A DNA stretch of 28,091 nt from a virus, in the IMG/VR virus record IMGVR_UViG_3300030102_001674, positions 1 through 28,091 of that record. One strand, given 5' to 3'. Shown here piece by piece: positions 6,812 through 14,119 of this stretch. The stretch's first letter is position 1; each line of letters opens with the position of its first letter. A program made the translations under genes and the position numbers. Below the pieces are notes generated by a model. It was not told the DNA's origin. It did not search any database and saw only the letters and a program-made list of their open reading frames with translations.

Positions 6812-7515
6812 TGGCTGGGTTAAGTGCATCAGGATTAAAAACACAAATTAGAAGTTATACTGAAACAGATTCTAATGTCTTATCAGATTCTGTTTTAGAA
6901 AATATAATATTAAATGCACAATATAGAATTTTTAGAGACGTACCAATTGATGCTGATAGAAAACAACAAATAGGTAATCTAGTCACTGGTCAAGAGTCTA
7001 TAAATGCTCCAGCAGGAGCAGTTTTTATTAGAGGTATACAGGTTTATGATTCAACATCAGCTACAACGGGTGCTAATGTTTGGTTAGAAAAGAAGGACGT
7101 CACTTACCTTCAGGAGTATATCTCATCAACAGAGTCAGCAAAGAGAGGACAACCAAAATATTATGCTATGTTTGGAGGGGCTACAGGAGAGTCTGACACC
7201 ACATCTGGAAGAATGATATTTGCTCCAGTTCCTGATACAACCTATAAATTTAGAGTGCATTATAATGCAGCTCCTGCTTTACTAGAAAATAACGATACTA
7301 ATTACATTAGTCTTAATTTTCCAAATGGTCTACTATATTGCTGTTTATCAGAGGCATATGGATTTTTAAAAGGTCCGATAGATATGTTGACACTATATGA
7401 AAATAAGTATAAACAAGAAGTACAGAAGTTCGCTATAGAACAAACTGGAAGAAGAAGACGAGACGATTACACTGACGGAACAGTTAGGTTTAAAATTGAA
7501 TCGCCTTCACCGTAA
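6811..7515 (+). CDS. Phage adaptor-like protein (second neck protein)
   Basis: The 234-aa protein has an N-terminal helical segment (about 5-50: LKTQIRSYTETDSNVLSDSV followed by ENIILNAQYRIFRDVP), a beta-rich centre where the surface-loop segment RGQPKYYAMFG leads into FAPVPDTTYKFRVHYNAAP, and a C-terminal helix (about 170-205, AYGFLKGPIDMLTLYENKYK). This layout matches short-tailed phage adaptor/connector proteins such as those placed below the portal in T7- and SU10-like phages. The basic RRRRDD segment near residue 213 is unusual and could contact DNA or a negatively charged partner. It is coupled to the microprotein by TAATG with AGGAG upstream. Confidence 0.6.
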   Translation: MAGLSASGLKTQIRSYTETDSNVLSDSVLENIILNAQYRIFRDVPIDADRKQQIGNLVTGQESINAPAGAVFIRGIQVYDSTSATTGANVWLEKKDVTYLQEYISSTESAKRGQPKYYAMFGGATGESDTTSGRMIFAPVPDTTYKFRVHYNAAPALLENNDTNYISLNFPNGLLYCCLSEAYGFLKGPIDMLTLYENKYKQEVQKFAIEQTGRRRRDDYTDGTVRFKIESPSP

Positions 7516-7528
7516 TAGGAGATAAGTT

Positions 7529-7966
7529 ATGGCAATATCATCGGCAATTTGTACAAGTTTCAAACAAGAAATTTTGGTGGGTACACACAATTTTACTGCA
7601 TCTAGTGGTAATACTTTTAAAATAGCTTTATACACAAGTGATGCATCCTTAGGTGCAAGCACAACTGCTTACTCAACTTCAAATGAAATTTCAAATACAT
7701 CTGGATCTGCATACAGTGCAGGTGGTGCAACTCTTACAAGCGTGACTCCAACAACTTCTGGAACAACTGCAATATGTGATTTTGCGGATGTTAGTTTTAC
7801 TTCTGCAACTTTTACAGCTAATGGTGCATTAATTTATAATGATACACAATCCGACAAAGCTGTTGCTGTAATAGCTTTTGGCGGTGACAAAACTGTGACA
7901 AGTGGAACTTTCACAATTCAATTTCCAACAGCAGATGCCTCTAACGCAATAATTAGAATAGCGTAA
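7529..7966 (+). CDS. 145-aa virion-associated protein of unknown role
   Basis: The product is a Ser/Thr/Ala-rich, beta-rich protein starting MAISSAICTSFKQEILVGTH and closing with a regular strand series (AVAVIAFGGDKTVTSGTF, then IQFPTADASNAIIRIA). This family, by my recollection, is common in marine phage tail-fibre neighbourhoods and lacks a proven function. AGGAGAT precedes the ATG. It lies between the neck proteins and the repeat-rich tail protein, so a tail or fibre-base role is likely. No cleavage, membrane or catalytic motif is seen. Confidence 0.6.
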   Translation: MAISSAICTSFKQEILVGTHNFTASSGNTFKIALYTSDASLGASTTAYSTSNEISNTSGSAYSAGGATLTSVTPTTSGTTAICDFADVSFTSATFTANGALIYNDTQSDKAVAVIAFGGDKTVTSGTFTIQFPTADASNAIIRIA

Positions 7967-7973
7967 GGAGTAG

Positions 7974-7989
7974 CAACGGATGTCCGTTG
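7974..7989 (+). promoter_or_regulatory. Start codon held in the loop of a small hairpin
   Basis: CAACGGA (7974-7980) and TCCGTTG (7983-7989) form a 16-base dyad centred on the ATG at 7980. As RNA, CAACGG and CCGTTG would form a 6-bp stem with the AUG in a four-base loop. The AAGGAG site (7965-7970) remains outside. It may tune initiation; it could also be chance. Confidence 0.35.
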
Positions 7990-9203
7990 ATAGAACATAC
8001 ACAGTCACGGTTGTTGGCGGCAACCCATCAGATCATCCATATTACAATCAAGGATCATCAAATAAATACGGAATAGACGGATCAACTGCTACGGCAGATG
8101 TGACTTTAACTTTAGTTGAAAGTGGAACTTTTCGCTTTGATCAATCAGATAGTTCTAATTCTGGACACCCTTTAAGATTTTCTACAACACCTAATGGCAC
8201 ACATTCTGGAGGTAGTGAATATACAACCGGTGTCACAACTAATGGAACTCCAGGTTCTTCTGGAGCATACACTCAAATAGAAGTTGCTGATGATGCACCA
8301 ACTTTATATTATTATTGTACCAATCACTCTAAAATGGGTTGGACAGCAAATACTGTTAATGAAGATGTATGGGGTGCAGGAAATTGGAGTGCTAATCGTT
8401 GGGGTATAAGTTCTGAAATTACAAGTGGTTGGGGTGCAAAAGCATGGGACTCTTCAGGATCTTGGGGAGACATGGGTGATGAAACAGTTAGTCCAACAGG
8501 TTTATCTACAACTTCATCCATAGGATCTGTCACTATAACCACTGAAATAAATTCAGGATGGGGTAGATCTACTTGGGATGCTGACGCTTGGGGTATTCAG
8601 GGAGATATATTATTAACAGGACAAGAAGCTACGGCAAGTGTTGGATCAATAAGTCCTGCAGATGTAATGGGATTAACAGGTATATCCGCAACAATTAGTA
8701 TTGGTTCACCTGTAATAATAGGAGACGTGACTCAATCACTGACTGGTATTTCTGCAACTACTAGTGTTGGATCTATAAGTCTTGATCAACAAACAGTGGG
8801 ATTAGGAGGTCAAGCAATAACTTCTAGTGTTGGAACAATATCTCCTGCTGATGTTATAGGACTTACAGGTATTTCTTCAACCATTTCACTTGGAACGGTT
8901 GGAACAACTAACAGTCCTGTTATAGATATAACTTCTCCTGGTGCCATGACTTCATCTATAGGTTCTATTGCTCCTGCTGATGTAATGGGTTTAACAGGTA
9001 TATCCGCAACCACTGCAGTAGGTTCTATTACTCCTGCTGATGTAATGGGTTTAACAGGTATATCCGCAACAATTTCTGTAGCTGAATTTGGTACTTCTTC
9101 AGGGTTTGGAATTCAAGCTTATTCAAGCGTTGACACTGGTTCAAATTCATCGTATACAAATGTTGCAACTGGATCAAATACAAGTTATACTGACGCTGCA
9201 TAG
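7980..9203 (+). CDS. Tail protein with cupredoxin-like domain and repeats
   Basis: The 407-aa protein has three parts. Residues 1-125 resemble a cupredoxin: His63 in NSGHPLRFS plus Cys113, His116 and Met119 in YYYCTNHSKMG. This is the type 1 copper ligand set, with the C-x2-H-x2-M spacing known from amicyanin. Residues 130-210 are Trp-rich, with two imperfect copies of a unit (SEITSGWGAKAWDSSGSWGD and TEINSGWGRSTWDADAWGIQ). Residues 211-370 are imperfect repeats built on PADVMGLTGISATIS, and the end carries a twin GSNxSYTxVA element. It lies among tail-fibre genes, so it is probably a fibre or tail-surface protein. Copper binding is inferred from spacing only; the fold could be kept without metal. 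Confidence 0.6.
   Translation: MSVDRTYTVTVVGGNPSDHPYYNQGSSNKYGIDGSTATADVTLTLVESGTFRFDQSDSSNSGHPLRFSTTPNGTHSGGSEYTTGVTTNGTPGSSGAYTQIEVADDAPTLYYYCTNHSKMGWTANTVNEDVWGAGNWSANRWGISSEITSGWGAKAWDSSGSWGDMGDETVSPTGLSTTSSIGSVTITTEINSGWGRSTWDADAWGIQGDILLTGQEATASVGSISPADVMGLTGISATISIGSPVIIGDVTQSLTGISATTSVGSISLDQQTVGLGGQAITSSVGTISPADVIGLTGISSTISLGTVGTTNSPVIDITSPGAMTSSIGSIAPADVMGLTGISATTAVGSITPADVMGLTGISATISVAEFGTSSGFGIQAYSSVDTGSNSSYTNVATGSNTSYTDAA
8961..9070 (+). repeat. 60-base tandem duplication inside the tail gene
   Basis: Bases 8961-9010 and 9021-9070 are identical except for one position (8970 G versus 9030 A), with a 60-base period that encodes a 20-residue unit (GSI-A/T-PADVMGLTGISAT). A diverged third copy begins near 8645. 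The near identity indicates recent in-frame duplication. Confidence 0.85.
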
Positions 9204-9213
9204 GAGATAAAAT

Positions 9214-10608
9214 ATGGCATCAACATACACCCCATTAGGGATAGAACTTCAGGCAACTGGTGAAAATGCTGGTACATGGGGTACAAAAACAAATACTAAT
9301 TTACAAATTATTGAACAAATTTCAGGTGGTTATTCCGCACAATCAATAGCAGGTGGTGCACAAACTACAGCTTTATCTGTTTCTGATGGATCAACAGGAG
9401 CTGTGATGTCTCACAGAATGATTGAATTTACTGGAACTATCACAGGAAATCAAATAGTCACTATTCCTTTAGATGCACAAAACTTTTATTTTTTAAGAAA
9501 TTCAACATCAGGTGCTTACACAGTTCAATTTAAATATACTTCTGGATCAGGAGATACTTTTACTTTTGGAACAACTGACAAGGGTGATCAACTGGTATTT
9601 GCTACAGGAAACGATGGAACTAACCCAGATATCTATACTTTAGGATTTGGTGATGGTGATGTGACACTTACAGGAACTCAAACTTTAACAAATAAAACTT
9701 TAACTTCACCTAAAATTGGAACTTCTATTTTAGACACTAACGGAAATCAACTTGCTTTACTTACAGCTACAGGATCTGCAGTAAATGAATTTACAATAGC
9801 AAACGCAGCTACAGGCGGTGATCCAACATTATCAGCAACTGGTGATGATTCAAATATTGACATAGCTATTAAACCAAAAGGAACTGGAGAAACTGTTGTT
9901 GGTACAGGAGGAGCAACTGCAACTATAACTTCTAGCGGTGCTTACGATCTAGTTTTAGACACAAATTCAGGAACAAACTCTGGAACAATTACAATTACAG
10001 ATGCAGCTAATGGAGATATAACTATAGCTCCTAATGGAACTGGAGTTGCTAAAGCAGTAGATGCTGGAGACAACACAGGTGCTATTAAAATCGCAGGTAA
10101 AGAAACTATTTGGGTTCCAGCAGTCGCTATGTATCCAAACACTACAAGTGGATGTGCAGATCTAGCTCAAGTTGAATTATCAAATGGTCCTGAAATTAAA
10201 ACTTTAGATTTTGATAAAGATTCAGATGAATTTGCACAATTCGCTGTTGCTTTTCCAAAATCATGGAACGAGAGCACAATAACTTTTCAAGCATTTTTTA
10301 CAGCAGACTCAACAAACACAGGGACTGTTTCATGGGGATTATCTGGTGTTGCGATTGCAGACAATGATAGTGTTAATACAGCTTTTGGTACACAAGTTGC
10401 ACCAACAGCAAAAGCTCATAGTGGAACAGCAAACGATTTAGATGTCACAGCAGAGAGTGGTGCCGTGACGATAGCGGGTTCACCTAGCACAGATGAACAG
10501 GTATTTTTTCAAATATCAAGAGACGTGTCAGAAGATAGTTTAACAGCTGATGCAAAACTATTGGGTATCAAACTATTCTTTACTACTGACGCTGCTAACG
10601 ACGCATAA
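9214..10608 (+). CDS. Tail fibre protein
   Basis: The 464-aa protein begins MASTYTPLGIELQATGENAG, an N-terminal signature I associate with marine phage tail fibres (virion anchor, about 1-40). A beta-rich shaft follows, with the fibre hinge motif LTGTQTLTNKTLTSPKIG (about 152-169) that recurs in trimeric phage fibres, and repeats of the NIDIAIKPKGTGETVVG / DITIAPNGTGVAKAV type (about 214-285). Residues 300-464 look like a separate globular beta domain (KTLDFDKDSDEFAQFAVAFP), a candidate trimerisation or receptor-binding tip. AGGAG precedes the start. With the glycine-rich protein that follows, it probably determines host attachment. Confidence 0.75.
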   Translation: MASTYTPLGIELQATGENAGTWGTKTNTNLQIIEQISGGYSAQSIAGGAQTTALSVSDGSTGAVMSHRMIEFTGTITGNQIVTIPLDAQNFYFLRNSTSGAYTVQFKYTSGSGDTFTFGTTDKGDQLVFATGNDGTNPDIYTLGFGDGDVTLTGTQTLTNKTLTSPKIGTSILDTNGNQLALLTATGSAVNEFTIANAATGGDPTLSATGDDSNIDIAIKPKGTGETVVGTGGATATITSSGAYDLVLDTNSGTNSGTITITDAANGDITIAPNGTGVAKAVDAGDNTGAIKIAGKETIWVPAVAMYPNTTSGCADLAQVELSNGPEIKTLDFDKDSDEFAQFAVAFPKSWNESTITFQAFFTADSTNTGTVSWGLSGVAIADNDSVNTAFGTQVAPTAKAHSGTANDLDVTAESGAVTIAGSPSTDEQVFFQISRDVSEDSLTADAKLLGIKLFFTTDAANDA

Positions 10609-10620
10609 TAGGAATAGAAT

Positions 10621-11688
10621 ATGAAAAAAGTAGACTCTAAACTTACATCAGGTAAGAACACAAAAACCATACAAAATAGAAAAGGTAAAAGTTTTGGTTA
10701 TCAGGTTCTTGGTTTCGGATCTGGTGGAGCTGCAGTTAAATTTGTAGAAGCATCAGGAGGAACAGTCACAACCAACGGAAATTTTAAAGTACACACTTTT
10801 ACAGGTAATGGTACTTTTACAGTAAGTGATCCAGGAAATGCTGCAGGATCAAATTCAGTACAATATTTAGTAGTGGCCGGTGGTGGCGGTGGAGGTGATT
10901 ATCAAGGCGGAGGCGCTGGTGCAGGAGGTCTTAGAACTAATTTTCCATCTCCAGCTACAGGAGGAACTGCTGTCACTGCACAAGATTATCCAATTTCAAT
11001 TGGTGGTGGCGGTGGTGGAGCAAACTTTCCAAGTTCAAGAGGTCCAAGTGGATCAACATCATCAGGTTTAGGTATAAGCAGTAGTGGTGGCGGTGGTGGC
11101 GGAGGATATAGTAATCCATTAAAAGAAGGTAATCCTGGAGGATCTGGTGGTGGTGGAGGTAGAAAAGAACCAGGTGGTCCAGGGGCTTCTGGAGCTGGTA
11201 ATGCTGGTGGATACTCGCCTCCTGAAGGAAACAATGGTGGTGGAGCTAATTATTCAAATAACCATGCTAGAGGTGCAGGTGGTGGCGGTGGCGCTGGAGC
11301 TGTTGGAGTTGCAGCAAGTCCTGGAGACAATCCTGGAGGTGCAGGAGGTGCAGGAAGTCAGGTTAACATAGATGGTAATAATTATTATTGGGCCGGTGGT
11401 GGCGGTGGTTCTTGTACTTATCCAGGTGGACCAAATAGAAGAGGAGGAAATGGCGGCATAGGTGGTGGCGGCGGTGGTGGAGCAAGAAGTTCAGCAAATC
11501 CACCTGATTCAACAGGTGGTGGATCAGCTATAAATTCAGGTGGTAATGGAACAGGAAGTTCATCAAGTGGTGCTGGTGGACAAGGTGGCGCAAATACAGG
11601 TGGTGGCGGAGGTGGTTCTTCTCATACTCCTGGCAACGCTGGTAGTGGAGGAAGTGGTATAGTAGTTATAACTTATAAATTTCAATAA
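10621..11688 (+). CDS. Glycine-rich adhesin-like tail fibre tip
   Basis: The 355-aa product has a basic N-terminus (1-40), a beta cap (about 45-85: FKVHTFTGNGTFTV), a glycine-dominated core (about 86-340) with many runs of five to eight Gly separated by Ser, Asn and Pro turns, and a closing strand GSGIVVITYKFQ. This matches the domain pattern of glycine-rich proteins in which Gly-rich segments pack as polyglycine-II helices, as described for the gp38 adhesin of T2/S16-type phages. It would sit at the fibre end and contact the receptor through variable loops between Gly runs. The Pro-, Ser- and Arg-containing turns (PGG, RKEPGGPG, PNRRGG) are exposed candidates for the modification enzymes encoded downstream; that link is speculative. 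Confidence 0.65.
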   Translation: MKKVDSKLTSGKNTKTIQNRKGKSFGYQVLGFGSGGAAVKFVEASGGTVTTNGNFKVHTFTGNGTFTVSDPGNAAGSNSVQYLVVAGGGGGGDYQGGGAGAGGLRTNFPSPATGGTAVTAQDYPISIGGGGGGANFPSSRGPSGSTSSGLGISSSGGGGGGGYSNPLKEGNPGGSGGGGGRKEPGGPGASGAGNAGGYSPPEGNNGGGANYSNNHARGAGGGGGAGAVGVAASPGDNPGGAGGAGSQVNIDGNNYYWAGGGGGSCTYPGGPNRRGGNGGIGGGGGGGARSSANPPDSTGGGSAINSGGNGTGSSSSGAGGQGGANTGGGGGGSSHTPGNAGSGGSGIVVITYKFQ

Positions 11689-11689
11689 T

Positions 11690-12139
11690 ATGGCACATTT
11701 TGCAAAAATAGATTCTGACAATAAAGTATTATCAATCATGAGAGTTAATGATGATGATATGAAAAATTCAGATGGAGTAGAACAAGAATCGATTGGGCAA
11801 CAACATTTAGAAACAAATGCTAATTGGCCTGCTAATCAATGGATTCAAACCTCTTACAATACCTTTGAAAATTCTCATAAATTAGGTGGAACACCTTTTA
11901 GAGGAAACTATGCAGTAGTGGGTGGATCATGGGATTCGGATAATCAAATATTTTGGAATGAAAAACCCCATGACTCTTGGATAAAAAATACATCTGAAGC
12001 AAGATGGCAATCTCCAGTTGGAGATCCTTCTCCTTTAACATCAGAACAACAATCGCAAAACGATGCTGGCACTCATTTTTGGGAGTATAGCTGGAATGAA
12101 TCAAATCAAATTTGGGATTTGACAAATACTAAACCATAA
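11690..12139 (+). CDS. 149-aa fibre-associated protein of a widespread phage family
   Basis: The product starts MAHFAKIDSDNKVLSIMRVN and contains WIQTSYNTFENSHKLGGTPF and a Trp-rich C-terminal half. I recognise this as a family found next to fibre genes in many marine podo- and myoviruses; no activity is established to my knowledge. The conserved aromatic pattern (SWIKNTSEARWQSP, then WEYSWNESNQIWDL) suggests a beta domain, possibly carbohydrate-facing. The start follows the adhesin stop by one base with no clear ribosome site, so it is probably coupled to it. It closes the fibre block before the accessory island. Confidence 0.55.
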   Translation: MAHFAKIDSDNKVLSIMRVNDDDMKNSDGVEQESIGQQHLETNANWPANQWIQTSYNTFENSHKLGGTPFRGNYAVVGGSWDSDNQIFWNEKPHDSWIKNTSEARWQSPVGDPSPLTSEQQSQNDAGTHFWEYSWNESNQIWDLTNTKP

Positions 12140-12143
12140 TTAT

Positions 12144-12172
12144 TTGACACACAAATAACAAAGATATATACT
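12144..12172 (+). promoter_or_regulatory. Near-consensus sigma-70 promoter of the accessory island
   Basis: TTGACA (12144-12149, perfect consensus) and TATACT (12167-12172, one mismatch) are separated by exactly 17 bases. The expected start at about 12179-12180 is only three to four bases before the ATG at 12183, so the transcript would be nearly leaderless. Confidence 0.75.
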
Positions 12173-12182
12173 TTCTATAGGT

Positions 12183-12977
12183 ATGTTAAGAAAGAAAATA
12201 CATTTTTTATGTAGTCTACCTCGTTCAGGTAATACTGTTTTTGGTGCTTTATTAAACAGCACTAATAAAATGTTAGTCACTCCTAATAGTTTAACTCCAG
12301 AGATTGTGTATCAATTACATTTATTAAAAAAAAATGATCTTTTTATAAATTTTCCTAATTATAAATCTTTAGATTATTTAATATCTGAAGCATTACAATT
12401 ATATTATCGTGATTGGAATAAGGAAATTATTTTAGATAGAGGACCATGGGGTATTAGAGATAATCTTTTTTTAACTAAAAAAATAAATAAAAATTGTAAG
12501 TATATTATTTTATACAGGCCCTTTTTAGAATGCCTTGCATCTATGGTTAGAATAAGTAAACCAGATAATGTAGAAGAGTATTGTAATTTCTTAATGCAAG
12601 ATAATGAGATTTTTGGTAAGAATTTAAAATCTATTATTAATCTAGTTGATAGTAAAAATAAGTTTAAAATTGTTTATTATAAAAAATTAATCTTAAACCC
12701 TATTAAAGAATTAAATTCTGTTTTTAAATATTTAAATATTAAATCTAATATTAAAAAAATAAAGTTAAAAGATTTTAGTATAAACAATATAAAATATGAT
12801 GATTCTTATCTAGGTGTAGACATGCATAAGATAGATCTTGATATTAAATCAACTAAAGAATATAGTAAAATAGATATAGAAAATTGTTTATCTAAAAAAA
12901 TTGTAAATAAATATAAAGAAATAGATAGCTTACTACAGGAGAAAATATATGGAAAAAGAGATACTATCTCAAATTAA
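12183..12977 (+). CDS. Sulfotransferase
   Basis: The 264-aa protein has the two PAPS-binding signatures of sulfotransferases. The 5'-phosphosulfate loop is IHFLCSLPRSGNT (6-18), with the LPRSGNT core; the 3'-phosphate motif lies at YIILYRPFLECLASMVR (107-123), with Arg112 and Ser120 eight residues apart, as in PAPS-dependent enzymes. It would move a sulfuryl group from PAPS to a hydroxyl or amine of a sugar, peptide or small molecule. Length fits a compact single-domain member. No signal peptide or membrane segment, so it acts in the host cytoplasm. It is the first gene of the AT-rich island, almost leaderless from the 12144 promoter and with no Shine-Dalgarno site. Acceptor unknown. Confidence 0.8.
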   Translation: MLRKKIHFLCSLPRSGNTVFGALLNSTNKMLVTPNSLTPEIVYQLHLLKKNDLFINFPNYKSLDYLISEALQLYYRDWNKEIILDRGPWGIRDNLFLTKKINKNCKYIILYRPFLECLASMVRISKPDNVEEYCNFLMQDNEIFGKNLKSIINLVDSKNKFKIVYYKKLILNPIKELNSVFKYLNIKSNIKKIKLKDFSINNIKYDDSYLGVDMHKIDLDIKSTKEYSKIDIENCLSKKIVNKYKEIDSLLQEKIYGKRDTISN

Positions 12978-13509
12978 TTTATATTATGGGCAGGTTAAAA
13001 TGCCAAAAGGATTTGAAATAGATTTAAAATCTTTGTCTGATAATATATTACAAAACGGGATTAAAAATTTATTTTATAATATTTTAAAATCAGAGTATAA
13101 ATATCCATCTAATAATGTTCTACAGTCTAGTTTTAAAAAAACTGAATTTTTATTTTCTAAAGCTTGGGATATGTTGTGCACTTATATTATGGAGTATATG
13201 CATGTAGACAATAAATTGATTGTAGAAAAAAGAGATACTTGGGGTGATATGTATGCTCCTGATGAAAAAAGTGAAATACTACATGATATTAAAAATCATT
13301 CTAACTATGTTTTATTATATGGGGTTAAAGTAGATAATTGTCTTGTAAAATTATTTTTTAAAGATAGTGAAGATAAAGAAAGAATATGGAACATACCTTT
13401 AATTAATAATAAATTTATTATGTTTCCTTCTAATGTTAAATATCAAATAATAAATAATCAAACAAATAACTTTAATATCATTCAAACAATAACCTATGAT
13501 TCTATCTAA
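12949..13509 (+). CDS. Degenerate 2OG-oxygenase-like protein
   Basis: The 186-aa product starts in the end of the sulfotransferase gene (29-base overlap) with AGGAG at 12937-12941, the only good ribosome site in the island. Its C-terminal half (about 95-183) follows the strand order of phage 2OG-Fe(II) oxygenase-like proteins: W98, LHDIKNHSNYVLLYGVKVD (111-129), then FIMFPSNVKYQI (156-167). In active relatives, including the neighbouring gene (FPSFVWHRV), the residue four after FPS is an iron-ligand His; here it is Tyr165. The protein is therefore either inactive, binding metal differently, or a partner subunit. The N-terminal 90 residues are helical and unassigned. The family assignment is moderate to weak. 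Confidence 0.45.
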   Translation: MEKEILSQINLYYGQVKMPKGFEIDLKSLSDNILQNGIKNLFYNILKSEYKYPSNNVLQSSFKKTEFLFSKAWDMLCTYIMEYMHVDNKLIVEKRDTWGDMYAPDEKSEILHDIKNHSNYVLLYGVKVDNCLVKLFFKDSEDKERIWNIPLINNKFIMFPSNVKYQIINNQTNNFNIIQTITYDSI

Positions 13510-14116
13510 TTATTATTGGTATTTTAAATCTGCATTAACACCTAAATTCTGTGATGATGTTATAGCTTATGCAAATTCAAAAAAAGAAGTCATGGCTAGA
13601 ACAGGTAATTATGGTCATAAAAAATTAAAGAAGCAAGAAGTTAAAGATTTAAAAAGAAAAAGAAATTCAGATTTGGTATGGCTTAACGATGTCTGGATAT
13701 ATAAAGAATTACATCCATATTTGCGTATAGCAAATAAAAATGCTGGTTGGAATTATGATTGGGATTGGTCTGAATCTTGTCAATTTACAAAGTATAAACT
13801 AAATCAATATTACGATTGGCATTGCGATAGTTGGCCTAAACCATATGAAGAAGAAGGACCCGAACAAGGTAAGATTAGAAAACTGTCTATGACTTGTCAA
13901 TTAACAGATGGTTCAGAATACACGGGTGGTGAATTAGAATTTGATTTTAGAAACAACGATCCACCTAAAATATCTAATATACAAAAATGCAAAGAGATTT
14001 TACCAAAAGGATCTATTGTTGTATTTCCTAGTTTTGTGTGGCACAGAGTTAAACCCGTGACATCAGGCACAAGATATAGTCTTGTGGTATGGAATTTAGG
14101 AAGGCCATTTAAATAA
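13496..14116 (+). CDS. 2OG-Fe(II) oxygenase, prolyl-4-hydroxylase type
   Basis: The 206-aa protein carries the full active site of the P4H/PKHD-like class. The iron triad is His109 and Asp111 in YDWHCDSW and His183 in VFPSFVWHRV, and Arg193 in SGTRYSLVVW is placed to bind the 2-oxoglutarate carboxylate. Between them are the expected RKLSMTCQLTDGSEYTGGEL strands. It would hydroxylate a peptide, amino acid or small molecule with release of succinate and CO2. The start overlaps the previous gene by 14 bases and lacks a Shine-Dalgarno site, implying coupled translation. Marine phages often carry such enzymes; a prolyl substrate is suggested by class only. Confidence 0.8.
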   Translation: MILSNYYWYFKSALTPKFCDDVIAYANSKKEVMARTGNYGHKKLKKQEVKDLKRKRNSDLVWLNDVWIYKELHPYLRIANKNAGWNYDWDWSESCQFTKYKLNQYYDWHCDSWPKPYEEEGPEQGKIRKLSMTCQLTDGSEYTGGELEFDFRNNDPPKISNIQKCKEILPKGSIVVFPSFVWHRVKPVTSGTRYSLVVWNLGRPFK

Positions 14117-14119
14117 TTA

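Noticed and set aside
8640-9070. CRISPR-like or diversity-generating repeat
   Set aside because: The repeats are in frame, encode a fibre shaft and have no spacers, and no reverse transcriptase gene is visible.
10986-11234. Minus-strand proline-rich open frame opposite the glycine-rich adhesin gene
   Set aside because: Poly-Pro is just the complement of GGN glycine codons; there is no ribosome site and every neighbour is on the + strand.
10860-11640. G-quadruplex array
   Set aside because: The G content comes from GGN glycine codons, with mostly GG rather than GGG runs, so coding bias explains it.
12164-12181. T7-type phage RNA polymerase promoter (ACT...CTATAGG resemblance)
   Set aside because: Only about 9 of 17 upstream positions agree with the T7 promoter and no second copy was found elsewhere in the window; the sigma-70 reading is much stronger.
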